Assembly: GCA_019120525.1 (NCBI GenBank)
Contig: DWUW01000154.1
Location: 1 to 33,911 of the forward strand
Direction of reading: 5' to 3'
Source: Candidatus Eisenbergiella stercorigallinarum
GTDB lineage: Bacteria; Bacillota; Clostridia; Lachnospirales; Lachnospiraceae
Length of the DNA: 33,911 bases
The position numbers and the translations under genes were made by a program. Within the stretch, counting starts at the first letter, position 1. Each line of letters starts with the position of its first letter. Shown one piece after another: positions 14,454-23,348 of the stretch. A model generated the notes under the pieces. The model ran no database searches. It had not been told where the DNA came from and worked only from the letters and a program-made list of their open reading frames with translations.

Positions 14454-15573
14454 AGAATTCCTTTACCCTGCCGCAGATCTCGCTCACCTGATCCCGCGTC
14501 AGCCCGTAATACAGAGGCAGGCGCAGAAGCCGCTCGCTCTCCTTCGTGGTATATCGGTCCTCCCCGTGGAACCGGCCGTACTTCAGGCCCGCGGGCGCGG
14601 AGTGCAGCGGCACATAATGGAACACGGCCAGAATGCCGTTCTTCTTCAGGAAATCGATCAGCGCCGTCCGCTCCGCCATATCCTTCGTCTTCACATAGAA
14701 CATGTGCCCGTTCTGCTTACAGTGCCCCGGCACGTAAGGAAGCTCTACAATCCCCGCCTCCTGCAGGCAGGAAAGCTCTTCCCGGTACTGCTCCCAGACG
14801 GCAAGACGGGCGGCGGTGATCTGATCCGCCAACTCCAGCTGGGCGTAGAGGTAGGCCGCGTTCAGCTCGCTGGGAAGGTAGCTGGAGCCGTAATTCTGCC
14901 AGCGGTACTTATCCACCTGGCCGCGGTAATATTTGCTCCGGTCCGTCCCCTTTTCCCGGAAGATCTCCGCGTTCTCGATATCCTCCTCATGGGCGATAAG
15001 AAGCGCGCCGCCCTCTCCGGAGCTGACGTTCTTGGTCTCATGAAAGCTGAAGCAGCCGAAATCGCCGATGGTTCCCAGCGCCCTGCCCTTATATTCCGCC
15101 AGGATCCCCTGGGCCGCGTCCTCCACCACGAACAGGCTGTGCCGTTTCGCGATATCCATGATCTCGTCCATCTCGCAGCCCACGCCGGCATAATGGACCG
15201 GAACGATCCCTTTCGTTTTCTCCGTGATGGCGTCCTCGATCAGCTTCTCATCGATGTTCATGGTGTCCGGACGGATGTCCACAAATACGGGCGTCGCCCC
15301 CCGCAGCACGAAAGCGTCCGCGGCGGACACAAAATTGAAGGAGGGCATGATCACCTCATCCCCCGGCCCTACGCCAGTAAGCAGCGCCGCCAGCTCCGTA
15401 GCGTGGGTGCAGGAGGTGGTGAGCAGGCATTTCTTCGTCCCCGTGCGCGATTCGATCCACTCGCTGCACTTTTTCGTGAACTCCCCGTCGCCGCAGATCT
15501 TCTGGTTTTCCACAGCCTGCCTCATATATTCCATTTCTTTTCCCGTAAAGGGGGGTACGTTAAAATTGATCAT
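14443..15573 (-). CDS. wecE: dTDP-4-amino-4,6-dideoxygalactose transaminase (WecE/RffA-type)
   Basis: 376 residues, very similar throughout to E. coli WecE as I recall it: NFNVPPFTGKEMEYM, CGDGEFTKKC, GDEVIMPSFNFVSAADAFVL, VPVHYAGVGCEMD, and the C-terminal FHGEDRYTTKESERLLRLPL. The PLP lysine is K181 in FSFHETKN, with EDAAQG (151-156). It should aminate dTDP-4-keto-6-deoxyglucose to dTDP-Fuc4N. RmlA/RmlB, which make the precursor, are not in the window and must be elsewhere. The start has GGAAGG upstream. The GNAT gene two positions downstream could provide the N-acetylation step, giving Fuc4NAc for the glycan. Confidence 0.95.
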   Translation of the reverse strand: MINFNVPPFTGKEMEYMRQAVENQKICGDGEFTKKCSEWIESRTGTKKCLLTTSCTHATELAALLTGVGPGDEVIMPSFNFVSAADAFVLRGATPVFVDIRPDTMNIDEKLIEDAITEKTKGIVPVHYAGVGCEMDEIMDIAKRHSLFVVEDAAQGILAEYKGRALGTIGDFGCFSFHETKNVSSGEGGALLIAHEEDIENAEIFREKGTDRSKYYRGQVDKYRWQNYGSSYLPSELNAAYLYAQLELADQITAARLAVWEQYREELSCLQEAGIVELPYVPGHCKQNGHMFYVKTKDMAERTALIDFLKKNGILAVFHYVPLHSAPAGLKYGRFHGEDRYTTKESERLLRLPLYYGLTRDQVSEICGRVKEFYGR

Positions 15574-15638
15574 AAGCGTTTCCTTCCTTTTTCATTCTGC
15601 CGGCATTCCGCCGCCGTCCTGCCTTCAGGGCCGCGGCC

Positions 15639-17402
15639 TCAGTCCCGGCCGCCGCTTTCATAGACCCGGTAGCCTCCGTTTTCATAGCGCAGCCCATAAC
15701 CGCCTTCTTCCAGGAAGCCTGTCAGAAGCTCCCACTTTTCCGTTTCTTCCGGGACCTCTCCGTTTTCCTTATAGACGATCACCACGGGAAGCTCCTGTCC
15801 GGAAGACGCCAGTCCGTCCAGCTCCTCCTTCATCTGCGCAGCCGGATAGGTATCCAGATCCGGCCAGCAGTGGGAAATTCCCGGCGGCATGTCCAGGATG
15901 AAATGAAGCCCCGGCGCGCTGCCGAAGGCAATGAGATCCCTTCCAGCCAGAGAATGGTTTTCCGCATAGTCCGCAAGGCCGGACAGGCTTTCAGCGTTTT
16001 CCGCCCTGGTCTTCATACCTGTCAGTATAACACTGTTTTCCACTTTTGCATCCCTTTTTTCTCCGTAAATCCCGTCCCCGAAGGAAAAACAGGCCCGGAA
16101 ACCAATCCCCTGCGCCGCTGCCATCAGGAAAATAGCCGCCGTCAGCGCCGCAAAGGGAAAGGCGAAATACCTTTTCCGGTTCCTGGAAAAAATGTCGGAA
16201 ACAGCCCGGAGGGCAAAGGGCGCTGCAAGGAACAGATTGTTCAGCGCCGGCATGGTGCCGTTGTTGCTGCCGATGGGCGTCACCAGGACAACCAGGAGGA
16301 TGATGGACGCAAGCAGCCGGTCTCTCCGAAACGCCCTTCCGTCCGCCATCACAAGCACACAGGAGACCAGCGCAAGGTACAGAAGCAGCATCCCCCATTC
16401 GTACATACTCCGGTAATTGTAATAGGTAAAGGTGAACATCCCCCTGCCCCAGAACAGCCGGAAGAGCACCGGGATACAGCAGAGATAGGCCGCCCTTCCG
16501 GCCGGCCTCAGGCCTGCGGGAAGGAACCGGAAAAAAAGCCAGCCAGCCAGAGCGCATACCACCAGCGTCATCACCCAGGGAAAGGTTCCCGCATAGGCGG
16601 AAAACACCGAAGTCACCATGGAAAACGCCGAATAGGTCTCATCCGTTCCGGTATAGCCGGAAAGACCGGCAAACATGCTGAAATAAGCGCCGGGGCCATA
16701 CTGGATGCAGATGGCCGCAAAAGCCGCAAGAAAACCCGCCAGAAATCCGGCAAAGCAATGCCACACATTTTTCCAGACCGCCCCCGCCGGCGCTTTCTCC
16801 AGCCTGCCATACCAGAACACCGTCAGGATCAGGGCAGCTTCAAGAATGTTTGGCACACGCACCGCCACATTCAGCCCCAGGCAGACGCCGGCCAGAAAAA
16901 GCAATCCCTTCCGCTTCCAGATCAGTCCCCGAAACAGCAGGATACAGCAGGCGAGGAACAGAAAATAGGTGAGATAATTGTACAGGATCGTGGACGGACA
17001 CCAGCAGAAGCTGACGGCGATGACCTCCCCCGCGAAGGCCATCCAGGCGGGCATCTTTCCCCGCAGGAAAAAATAGGAAAAAAGCGCCATAGCGCTGATA
17101 AACAGCCTGGTATACAGGTTCATGCCAAGGAGCGTATCCCCGAAGGGAAGCTTCATGAGCAGAAAGCCCGCCGCGTTCGCCAGCCAGGTGGCGATGGGCC
17201 AGGTTCCGGAAAGCTCCGGGAAAAAGCGGAAATTGGTCAGGCTGTAGGTGGGATCCGACACATCGATCCCCTGGTCGGCCCACAGCAGCGGGTAGATCAG
17301 CAGGATCAGCGGGAACAGCCATTTTGAGGAAACCTGCCGCCAGACCCGCCATATGTTTTCCGGTAATCCGTTCGTTTTCTTCTGTATCAGACGTTGTTCC
17401 AT
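15639..17402 (-). CDS. Polytopic membrane protein (GT-C-like, glycan operon)
   Basis: 587 residues. After a basic N-terminus come about eleven hydrophobic helices, and then a soluble C-terminal domain (about 440-587) with DLIAFGSAPGLHFILDMPPG. The first outside loop has WADQGIDVSDPTYSLTNFRF (about 42-61), rich in Asp as in GT-C enzymes where this loop holds the catalytic acid. ATG 17402 is preceded by GGAGG at five bases. Similar proteins with a DQG-D-SDxTYSL loop occur in clostridial surface-glycan loci as I recall them. The donor would be a polyprenyl-phosphate sugar. Function is inferred from topology and neighbours. Confidence 0.82.
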   Translation of the reverse strand: MEQRLIQKKTNGLPENIWRVWRQVSSKWLFPLILLIYPLLWADQGIDVSDPTYSLTNFRFFPELSGTWPIATWLANAAGFLLMKLPFGDTLLGMNLYTRLFISAMALFSYFFLRGKMPAWMAFAGEVIAVSFCWCPSTILYNYLTYFLFLACCILLFRGLIWKRKGLLFLAGVCLGLNVAVRVPNILEAALILTVFWYGRLEKAPAGAVWKNVWHCFAGFLAGFLAAFAAICIQYGPGAYFSMFAGLSGYTGTDETYSAFSMVTSVFSAYAGTFPWVMTLVVCALAGWLFFRFLPAGLRPAGRAAYLCCIPVLFRLFWGRGMFTFTYYNYRSMYEWGMLLLYLALVSCVLVMADGRAFRRDRLLASIILLVVLVTPIGSNNGTMPALNNLFLAAPFALRAVSDIFSRNRKRYFAFPFAALTAAIFLMAAAQGIGFRACFSFGDGIYGEKRDAKVENSVILTGMKTRAENAESLSGLADYAENHSLAGRDLIAFGSAPGLHFILDMPPGISHCWPDLDTYPAAQMKEELDGLASSGQELPVVIVYKENGEVPEETEKWELLTGFLEEGGYGLRYENGGYRVYESGGRD

Positions 17403-17463
17403 CCGTTCCTCCCGTGTTCTTTCCTGATCCGTCCCTTTTTCCGCTGCCTTTGCCTCATCGCTT

Positions 17464-18594
17464 TCACTCCTTCATGAGCCGGTCCAGCTCCCCGATCAGC
17501 CGGTCCATACGCGCGCCCGGCCATGTCCGCGCAAGGAGCCTTCCCAGGACGTCAAACAGCCTCGCCCGCGCAAGATCGATACACACCGCCAGCGCGAACA
17601 AAAGGACCACGCTCTCCACAAGCTGGATCAGATATCCCCCAAAATGCTCCGAAGCCTCCCCCACGATCCACAGTGCCCAGCCTGCGCTCACATCCACATG
17701 CTCATGGATGAGATACACGCCGAACACGGCAGGGGAGATCCGCCGCACAGCCTGCGCAAGCCCGTTTTCCGGGATCCTGAGGCCGGAGAAAAAGGTGAAC
17801 AGCCCCAGCGCCCCGGTCAGGCACAGAAGGAAATTATAGTGAAAGGGGACGGAAGCGTAATACTCCAGCGCCCCGGTCCATCCGCAGAGATACAGGCAGA
17901 TCAGGGACAGAGCCGCCACGCCCGCGCAGGAGAATAGATACAGCGCCCCGCCCCGTTTTTTCCCGTACAGGAAGGTGCTTCCGTATCTTCTCAGATAAGC
18001 CGCGATCAGGTACAGGCAGCAGAACCATCCGAAATCATATCCGTACCGGTCCGTCCCGAAGGGAAGCACGCTCAGGCTCTTTCCGAGACAGAAAAAGGCC
18101 AGCAGGCACAGGATGGCCGCCTTCAGCTGCCTGCGGGAAAGCGCGCGCGCCGCCGCGTTCAGGGCCGGTGAAAACAGAAGCATTATCACGTAAGCGGTCA
18201 CAAACCAGTAATGCCCGCTCTCCACGGGGAACAGGCAGGCCCACAGGTGATAGGGGTCAAATGCCTCCCGCCAGGAAAGCCTTCCCAAAAGCGCCAGCAC
18301 CGGCGGGATGAGCAGGGTGTAAAAAAGGATCTGCAGCCAGAGCCGCCAGAGCCGCCGGAAGGAAAATGCCTTTTCCGACAGAAAAAAGCCGCTCAGAAGC
18401 ACATAAACGTTTACCGCAACGATGCAGAAGGATTCCAGAAGCACGCCGAAAATCTCCCTCTCCCCCGGGAACCGCCCCGTTCCTGCCTCAGGCAGCGCTC
18501 CCGTATGGGAAAGAAAGTGCATCACCACCACCATCAGCATGGCAAGGATGCGCAGCAGCTCATAATTTGCCTGTCTTTTTCCGCCTGAACCCAT
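17464..18594 (-). CDS. Acyltransferase family 3 (OafA/WecH-like) membrane protein
   Basis: 376 residues with ten or so transmembrane helices. The family start NYELLRILAMLMVVVMHF, which carries the conserved His, sits near residues 11-28. GHYWFVTAYVIMLLFSP and FGVYLIHEH are further Acyltransferase_3 landmarks. It should move acetyl or another acyl group across the membrane onto a sugar hydroxyl. I chose ATG 18594 (AGGAAG upstream), because the frame open to 18732 only gives low-complexity Gly/Arg sequence. It probably decorates the glycan made by this operon. O-acetyl is the common cargo of the family, but the cargo here is unproven. Confidence 0.9.
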   Translation of the reverse strand: MGSGGKRQANYELLRILAMLMVVVMHFLSHTGALPEAGTGRFPGEREIFGVLLESFCIVAVNVYVLLSGFFLSEKAFSFRRLWRLWLQILFYTLLIPPVLALLGRLSWREAFDPYHLWACLFPVESGHYWFVTAYVIMLLFSPALNAAARALSRRQLKAAILCLLAFFCLGKSLSVLPFGTDRYGYDFGWFCCLYLIAAYLRRYGSTFLYGKKRGGALYLFSCAGVAALSLICLYLCGWTGALEYYASVPFHYNFLLCLTGALGLFTFFSGLRIPENGLAQAVRRISPAVFGVYLIHEHVDVSAGWALWIVGEASEHFGGYLIQLVESVVLLFALAVCIDLARARLFDVLGRLLARTWPGARMDRLIGELDRLMKE

Positions 18595-18680
18595 TCCGTC
18601 TTCCTTTCCTGTTTTCTTTTCTCCGCGCCCGGACCGACGCCTTCCCGGCCAACGGCCCTGTCCGCCGCCCGCGCCTCCGT

Positions 18681-20432
18681 CTACCTCTCCCGCCGGATCT
18701 GTCCGTCCTCCACCCGGTAAACCATGTCGCATTTCTCGATGGTCTGCAGCCTGTGGGCGATGATGACCAGCGTCTTTTTCCCGTGCAGATGGTTGATGGA
18801 ATCCATGATGGCCGCCTCCGTCTCGTTGTCCAGCGCGGAGGTGGCCTCATCCAGCACCAGCACCTCCGGATCCTCAAACAGAGCCCTTGCGATGCCGATC
18901 CTCTGGCGCTGTCCGCCGGAGATGCGGATGCCCCGCTCCCCGATGCTGGTGTCCAGCCCCTCCGGGAGGCCGCGCACGAATTCGTCCAGCTGGGCTTCCT
19001 TCAGCGCCTGCCATACCTTTTCATCGTCGATCTCCTCGTCCGGCACGCCGAAGGCCACATTTTTGCGGATGGAAGAATCGATCATGAAAATAGTCTGGGG
19101 AATGTAGCCGATATTTTTCAGCCATCCCTCATAATGCTCCCTGACCTCCACGCCGTCCGCCAGGATCTGCCCCTCCTGGATGTGAAGAAGGCCGAGAAGA
19201 ATATCGATGATGGTGGTCTTTCCCGCGCCGGAGGTGCCGACCACGCCCACGGAGCTTCCCACCGGGATGGCCATCTGCGCGTGGTCAAAGATCAGCACGT
19301 CGCTGTTCGGGTAATGATAGACGATATCCTTCAGCTCGATTTTTTCATGGACCGGAAGCTTCTCCACCTCTTTTTTCTGCAGATAGGCCTGCGCGTCGTA
19401 GTTCACGCTGTCGTCGTGGATCTCCTCCTGCAGATTGTCGCTCACGCCCATGAAAAAGGGCTCGAAATAGGAAATGGAGGTCAGATAATTGTTGATCCGG
19501 TTGGCGCTGGGCAGAAGCCGCATGGCCGCCACCGCGAACACGCCGATCTGGGCGATCATGTCCGTCATGTCCCGCCCCGCCAGGATCTGCAGGATCAGAT
19601 ACAGCATCAGCCCCGCGATGCAGATCGTCTCGATCAAAAGCCTGGGGGTGGAGTTGTAGATGTTGTACTTCTGCACCGCGCCCACATAGCCCGCCCCGCA
19701 TTTGGCGTATTCGTTGATGAAATAGCTTTCCCGGTTGGCGATCTTGATCTCCTTGATGCCCATCACCGACTGGTCGATCCATTTGTACAGGCCGCTGTAA
19801 TAATCCTGATTTTCCTCGCCGGCCTTTTTCATGATGGGCTTGAGGATGTTCTTGATGACAAGAAGGACCGCCACAAGCAGGGCCGCGATCATCAGCGTCA
19901 TCAGAGGATCCTGCACCATCAGCACCGCGGTCAGGATCACAAACATGATGATCTCGCTGGTCAGCTGCAGACAGGCCAGGATCAGGCCGTACATGTTGTT
20001 CACGTCCGAGGTGATGCTCCTCTGGATCACGGAGGTGTCCGCGTTCAGATAATATTCATAGGGCCTCTGCATGAAATTGATCATCATCCGGCGGGAGGTG
20101 GCGAACTGATTGGTATAGACGAAGCGCAGCTGCACCACGTTCTGAAAATACAGGAATATATTTTTCAGCACAAAGGCCGCGATGATCGCCGCAAGCATCA
20201 GGATGGTGAACTGGGAGGCGCTCTCCAGCCCCAGAAAACGGTATATCTTCCCCAGATAACCGTCTCCCGTCACCTCCTCCGGGTCCAGAAGCGTCTGGAT
20301 CACCGGGATGACCAGGCCGATGCTGCAGGCCTCCAGAAGGGCGCCGATGAACATCAGCACGATGATCCCGCCCATCTTCGCCTTCTGCTTTCCGTCCAGC
20401 AGGACATTCATTTTCTTCAGTATCTTCTGCAT
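18681..20432 (-). CDS. PglK-like ABC transporter (lipid-linked oligosaccharide flippase)
   Basis: 583 residues, a half-transporter with six transmembrane helices fused to an ATPase. Walker A GTSGAGKT is at 399-406, the signature ISGGQRQR near 504-511, Walker B LVLDEATSALD at 525-535, and AHRLQTI follows. The stretch MRLLPSANRI (304-313) closely matches the same place in Campylobacter PglK, the flippase for undecaprenyl-diphosphate heptasaccharide. It should flip the completed lipid-linked glycan to the outer face. ATG 20432 has GGAGAG upstream; a TTG at 20444 in frame lacks one. This replaces a Wzx-type flippase, which was not found in the window. Confidence 0.93.
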   Translation of the reverse strand: MQKILKKMNVLLDGKQKAKMGGIIVLMFIGALLEACSIGLVIPVIQTLLDPEEVTGDGYLGKIYRFLGLESASQFTILMLAAIIAAFVLKNIFLYFQNVVQLRFVYTNQFATSRRMMINFMQRPYEYYLNADTSVIQRSITSDVNNMYGLILACLQLTSEIIMFVILTAVLMVQDPLMTLMIAALLVAVLLVIKNILKPIMKKAGEENQDYYSGLYKWIDQSVMGIKEIKIANRESYFINEYAKCGAGYVGAVQKYNIYNSTPRLLIETICIAGLMLYLILQILAGRDMTDMIAQIGVFAVAAMRLLPSANRINNYLTSISYFEPFFMGVSDNLQEEIHDDSVNYDAQAYLQKKEVEKLPVHEKIELKDIVYHYPNSDVLIFDHAQMAIPVGSSVGVVGTSGAGKTTIIDILLGLLHIQEGQILADGVEVREHYEGWLKNIGYIPQTIFMIDSSIRKNVAFGVPDEEIDDEKVWQALKEAQLDEFVRGLPEGLDTSIGERGIRISGGQRQRIGIARALFEDPEVLVLDEATSALDNETEAAIMDSINHLHGKKTLVIIAHRLQTIEKCDMVYRVEDGQIRRER

Positions 20433-20465
20433 GAAACTCTCCAATCTTTCCGGGCGCGCCGCTCT

Positions 20466-21539
20466 TTATTTTTCGATCTGCTCGTTCTGCCTGTGGATCT
20501 CCGGCGCTTCGTACCGGTCCATGAAATCCTCTCCCAGGAAAACCTTTTCCCTGGCGAAATGGATGGAATCCGGCACCGTGAACACGGAGATCACCTTTTC
20601 CACCTGAATGTCCGGCAGGAAATTCATCATCTCCATGGGGAACTTCCCGGGAAGCACCACGCAGTCGGAAAACAGCTTTTCATAATCCAGTATATCCCGG
20701 GGATGGGGTTTTAAAATTACCTGCGCGCCCTGTCCGTACTGCGCGATGATATCCCGGAAGATCCGCTCTCTGGTAGCGAGGTCGCACAGAGGCTCCGTCA
20801 GGATCAGAATCTTTTTCTCATGATGCGCCCCTCCCGTCAGCTGACGGACCAGGGCTTCCTTATTTTCCAGAAAGATCCCAAGCAGGCAGTCCCTTCCCTG
20901 CGGCGTGACCGCTTCTGCCAGCTTCTCTCTGGGGCATTCGATGTATTTCGGGCAGGGATAAGGCAGAACGGAGATGTCGTTCACTTCCATATCTATGCAG
21001 TATTTCCCCCATCCATTCTGAATGAAGATCAGGTTCCGGGACGCAAGGAACGCTTTCAGCCTGAAATGTCCCCGGTTGTCGTATCTGGCCGTATCATAAT
21101 AGCGGATGCAGTCCAGCCCGTCCTCCAGGGCATGATAGCGGATCCGCTTCCAGCTTAAGTAATACCCGATGGGGTCGGAATCGCAGAACACGTAAATATC
21201 CCGGTACTTCCTGAAATCCACGGGAACATACGCCTCCTGCGCCGCGCCCAGCTTTTTGCAGAAGATCATGCGGGAAACCATGTTCAGCACGAGGTTCCCC
21301 CTGTCCCTGTGGTATTTTTCCAGGCCGGGGATCCGGCTTTCTTCCTGCTCGTCAAAGCGGAAGACCGCTCCGTACAGACCGCTTTTTTCCAGCCGATTTG
21401 CCAGGGATCCAAAGTCGCAGGACATGGCGCTCAGCACCATGTCCGCGCCGCCCCGTTCTCCTTCCGGAAGGTTCAGCTCCTTCAGGCAGGCCACATATAC
21501 ATGATAAAAGGTATGGCATACATAGATCCGTTCCTTCAC
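20466..21539 (-). CDS. GT52-like putative sialyl/nonulosonic acid transferase
   Basis: 357 residues. The start RIYVCHTFYHVYVACLKE resembles the first GT-B strand of family 52 and polysialyltransferases. Two motifs shared by bacterial sialyltransferases of GT38/52/80 are present: D/E-D/E-G as ALEDGLD (EDG 139-141) and HP in LKPHPRD (KPHP 277-280). This fits a transferase for a CMP-activated nine-carbon sugar, and the CMP-pseudaminic acid genes pseG/F/I are divergent from this operon. GTG 21539 is chosen because GGGAGGAG sits six to eight bases upstream; the ATG at 21581 has only a poor site. Pseudaminic acid as donor is an inference from context. Confidence 0.83.
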   Translation of the reverse strand: MKERIYVCHTFYHVYVACLKELNLPEGERGGADMVLSAMSCDFGSLANRLEKSGLYGAVFRFDEQEESRIPGLEKYHRDRGNLVLNMVSRMIFCKKLGAAQEAYVPVDFRKYRDIYVFCDSDPIGYYLSWKRIRYHALEDGLDCIRYYDTARYDNRGHFRLKAFLASRNLIFIQNGWGKYCIDMEVNDISVLPYPCPKYIECPREKLAEAVTPQGRDCLLGIFLENKEALVRQLTGGAHHEKKILILTEPLCDLATRERIFRDIIAQYGQGAQVILKPHPRDILDYEKLFSDCVVLPGKFPMEMMNFLPDIQVEKVISVFTVPDSIHFAREKVFLGEDFMDRYEAPEIHRQNEQIEK

Positions 21540-21596
21540 ATTCTTCTCCTCCCGCGGGCCGGTATCCGGAGCGTCCCGCATCCGTCCAGCTAGGCC

Positions 21597-21635
21597 TGCG
21601 CCGCGCTTACTGCGCCGCCCTTACTGCGCCGCCAG
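21597..21635. repeat. 14-bp tandem repeat across the stop codon of the GtrII-like gene
   Basis: TGCGCCGCGCTTAC, TGCGCCGCCCTTAC and a third partial copy follow one another with period 14. On the minus strand each full copy holds CAGTAA, so the stop of the gene is present in the repeat. A slip by one unit would still end the protein near the same place. Confidence 0.7.
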
Positions 21636-23348
21636 CGTCTCCTCACAGGTCTTTATCACCCACACGTCCTGGATCCGCCGCACGCAGCCGTCGGCCGGCC
21701 AGGCCGGCATGCTGCGGTATTCCTCCGACTGCCGGATGGCCTCCTGGGTTTCCTCGCTCACCTCCGGCGTCTCCATGCCGATATAGATCTTCATGAAATT
21801 CTGCCGTACGCCGCTGGTGAGAAGGCCGGTTTCCTTCGCCGCGCCGGACAGATCGTCAAAGCGCTCCCCATCCATGCCGTAGCTTCCCAGAAGATCCGGC
21901 GTATCGCTCAGGCCGTATTCTCCCAGCACAAGATAGGCGTCTCCCGGCTGATAGCCCTCCGTCGTCTCCAGCCGCTCCATGATCCGGTTATACCAGGCAT
22001 AGGCTCTCTCATAGGCGATATCCATCCGGAAATAAGCCTCGTTTGTCACCAGAAAATTTTCATAGCCCACAAGCAGGAGGACAGCTGTAACAAACAGGCT
22101 GAGAAGTCCCGGCAGCCTGCCAAAAACACGCCCTCCCGCAAGGCTCTTTCGTTCCGTCTTCCCTCCCGCCGTCCGCTCCGGGCCGGAAGCGCCGGACGAA
22201 GCATGCGCAAACAGCCCGTCCTTCTTTCGCAGGCTCCGTTCCAGTATGGCGATGATAAAAACATAAAGGATCACATACTGGTACAGCATCAGCATGCTGA
22301 CGCTGGCATCCGGCGCCATGATGATAATGGAGCCCATGGAAAGCGGCACCGCCGCCGCGAGAAACAGATACAGGGCCGCTCCCGCCGGACGCTTCCACAG
22401 CCTTTCTTTTACAAACCAGGCGATCACGAAGCCTGCCGCAAGCAGGCAGCAGATCACATTCAGTCCCCTGGCAAATGCCGTCACAAAGGAGTACGGCTCC
22501 AGGATAAAATACTCCGCCACATAACGGTACGCCCGCAGGATGAGCCGGGGAAGCCTTGCCGGATCGATCTGCCCCATCTGGTTCAGGCCGTTATAGGCAT
22601 CCAGCTCCGGAAAGATCAGCCTTGCGGTCAGGCTGTAGATGGCCACGGATGCCAGAAGCACCAGGAAGGCCTTCACCCCGGAAAGGAAAACCGACCGTAT
22701 TCTCTCCGCAGGGATCCCGGCCATACGCCGTTCCTTTTCCGAGGCCCCTCCCGTCTGCGGCCCGTCTTCCCGCAAAAGATCCAGAAACAGGCCGCAGACC
22801 AGCACCGCCAGCGCCAGGCACAGATAGGCCTGGTACAGCCCCAGGCCCAGCACCAGAAGCACGGTTCCCGGAAGGAATCCGGACCGGTATCTGCGGATCA
22901 GGAAAGCCGCCGTACAGGAAAAAAAGATCCCCACCGCATAGCAGTCCGCCGTGAACATGAAGGTAAACATGCTGCAGACAGAGGGAAAGGACAGCATCAG
23001 CAGCGGAACCAGCACCACGCCGGACATGCTGCGGATATCCAGGGCAGAAACCACCATACAGGCCGAAAGGGACAGGAAAAATACCGCGAACAGCCCTCCG
23101 ATCCAGGGGACGCTCCAGACTCCGTCCAGCGGATTGATATATTTCAGGAACCATCTGCCGAATTCCGATCCCACGCCAAAGCTTCCGATATTGTTGATGT
23201 CGTCCCAGTTGGGCAGCTTGTTCGCGAACATATAGGCATGGATCAGGATGCCGGATATCATGCCCGCGCAGAAACACAGGCGGATGCGGGAGGGTATTTT
23301 TTCAACAAGCGCTTTTATCATATCCGTATTCTGCGTCATTCGGTTCAT
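21621..23348 (-). CDS. GtrII-type glucosyltransferase-domain membrane protein
   Basis: About 575 residues. The N-terminal part contains KLPNWDDINNIG and FGVGSEFGRWFL, the acidic first loop typical of the Glucos_trans_II family (serotype-converting GtrII). About ten helices follow, then a soluble C-terminal tail with YERAYAWYNRIMERLE. It should add a hexose from undecaprenyl-phosphate-hexose to the glycan on the outer face, probably using the donor made by the GtrB-like gene at 10910-11863. The start overlaps the stop of the DUF6311-like gene (ATGA). The ATG nine bases later (23339) has better spacing from the AAGGA site and is an alternative. The stop codon lies in a 14-bp tandem repeat. Confidence 0.87.
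   Translation of the reverse strand: MNRMTQNTDMIKALVEKIPSRIRLCFCAGMISGILIHAYMFANKLPNWDDINNIGSFGVGSEFGRWFLKYINPLDGVWSVPWIGGLFAVFFLSLSACMVVSALDIRSMSGVVLVPLLMLSFPSVCSMFTFMFTADCYAVGIFFSCTAAFLIRRYRSGFLPGTVLLVLGLGLYQAYLCLALAVLVCGLFLDLLREDGPQTGGASEKERRMAGIPAERIRSVFLSGVKAFLVLLASVAIYSLTARLIFPELDAYNGLNQMGQIDPARLPRLILRAYRYVAEYFILEPYSFVTAFARGLNVICCLLAAGFVIAWFVKERLWKRPAGAALYLFLAAAVPLSMGSIIIMAPDASVSMLMLYQYVILYVFIIAILERSLRKKDGLFAHASSGASGPERTAGGKTERKSLAGGRVFGRLPGLLSLFVTAVLLLVGYENFLVTNEAYFRMDIAYERAYAWYNRIMERLETTEGYQPGDAYLVLGEYGLSDTPDLLGSYGMDGERFDDLSGAAKETGLLTSGVRQNFMKIYIGMETPEVSEETQEAIRQSEEYRSMPAWPADGCVRRIQDVWVIKTCEETLAAQ

Noticed and set aside
16020-16040. TATACT on the minus strand within the 587-residue membrane protein gene
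   Set aside because: The hexamer 17 bases upstream (GATGCA) is a poor -35 and no gene starts nearby.
18366-20714. Very long plus-strand open frame (about 780 codons) opposite the ABC transporter and acyltransferase genes; others at 4968-6626, 10733-12610 and 12678-14819
   Set aside because: They lie exactly antisense to genes with clear motifs, have Arg/Pro/His-rich composition without domains, and lack ribosome sites. They arise from GC-rich codon structure.
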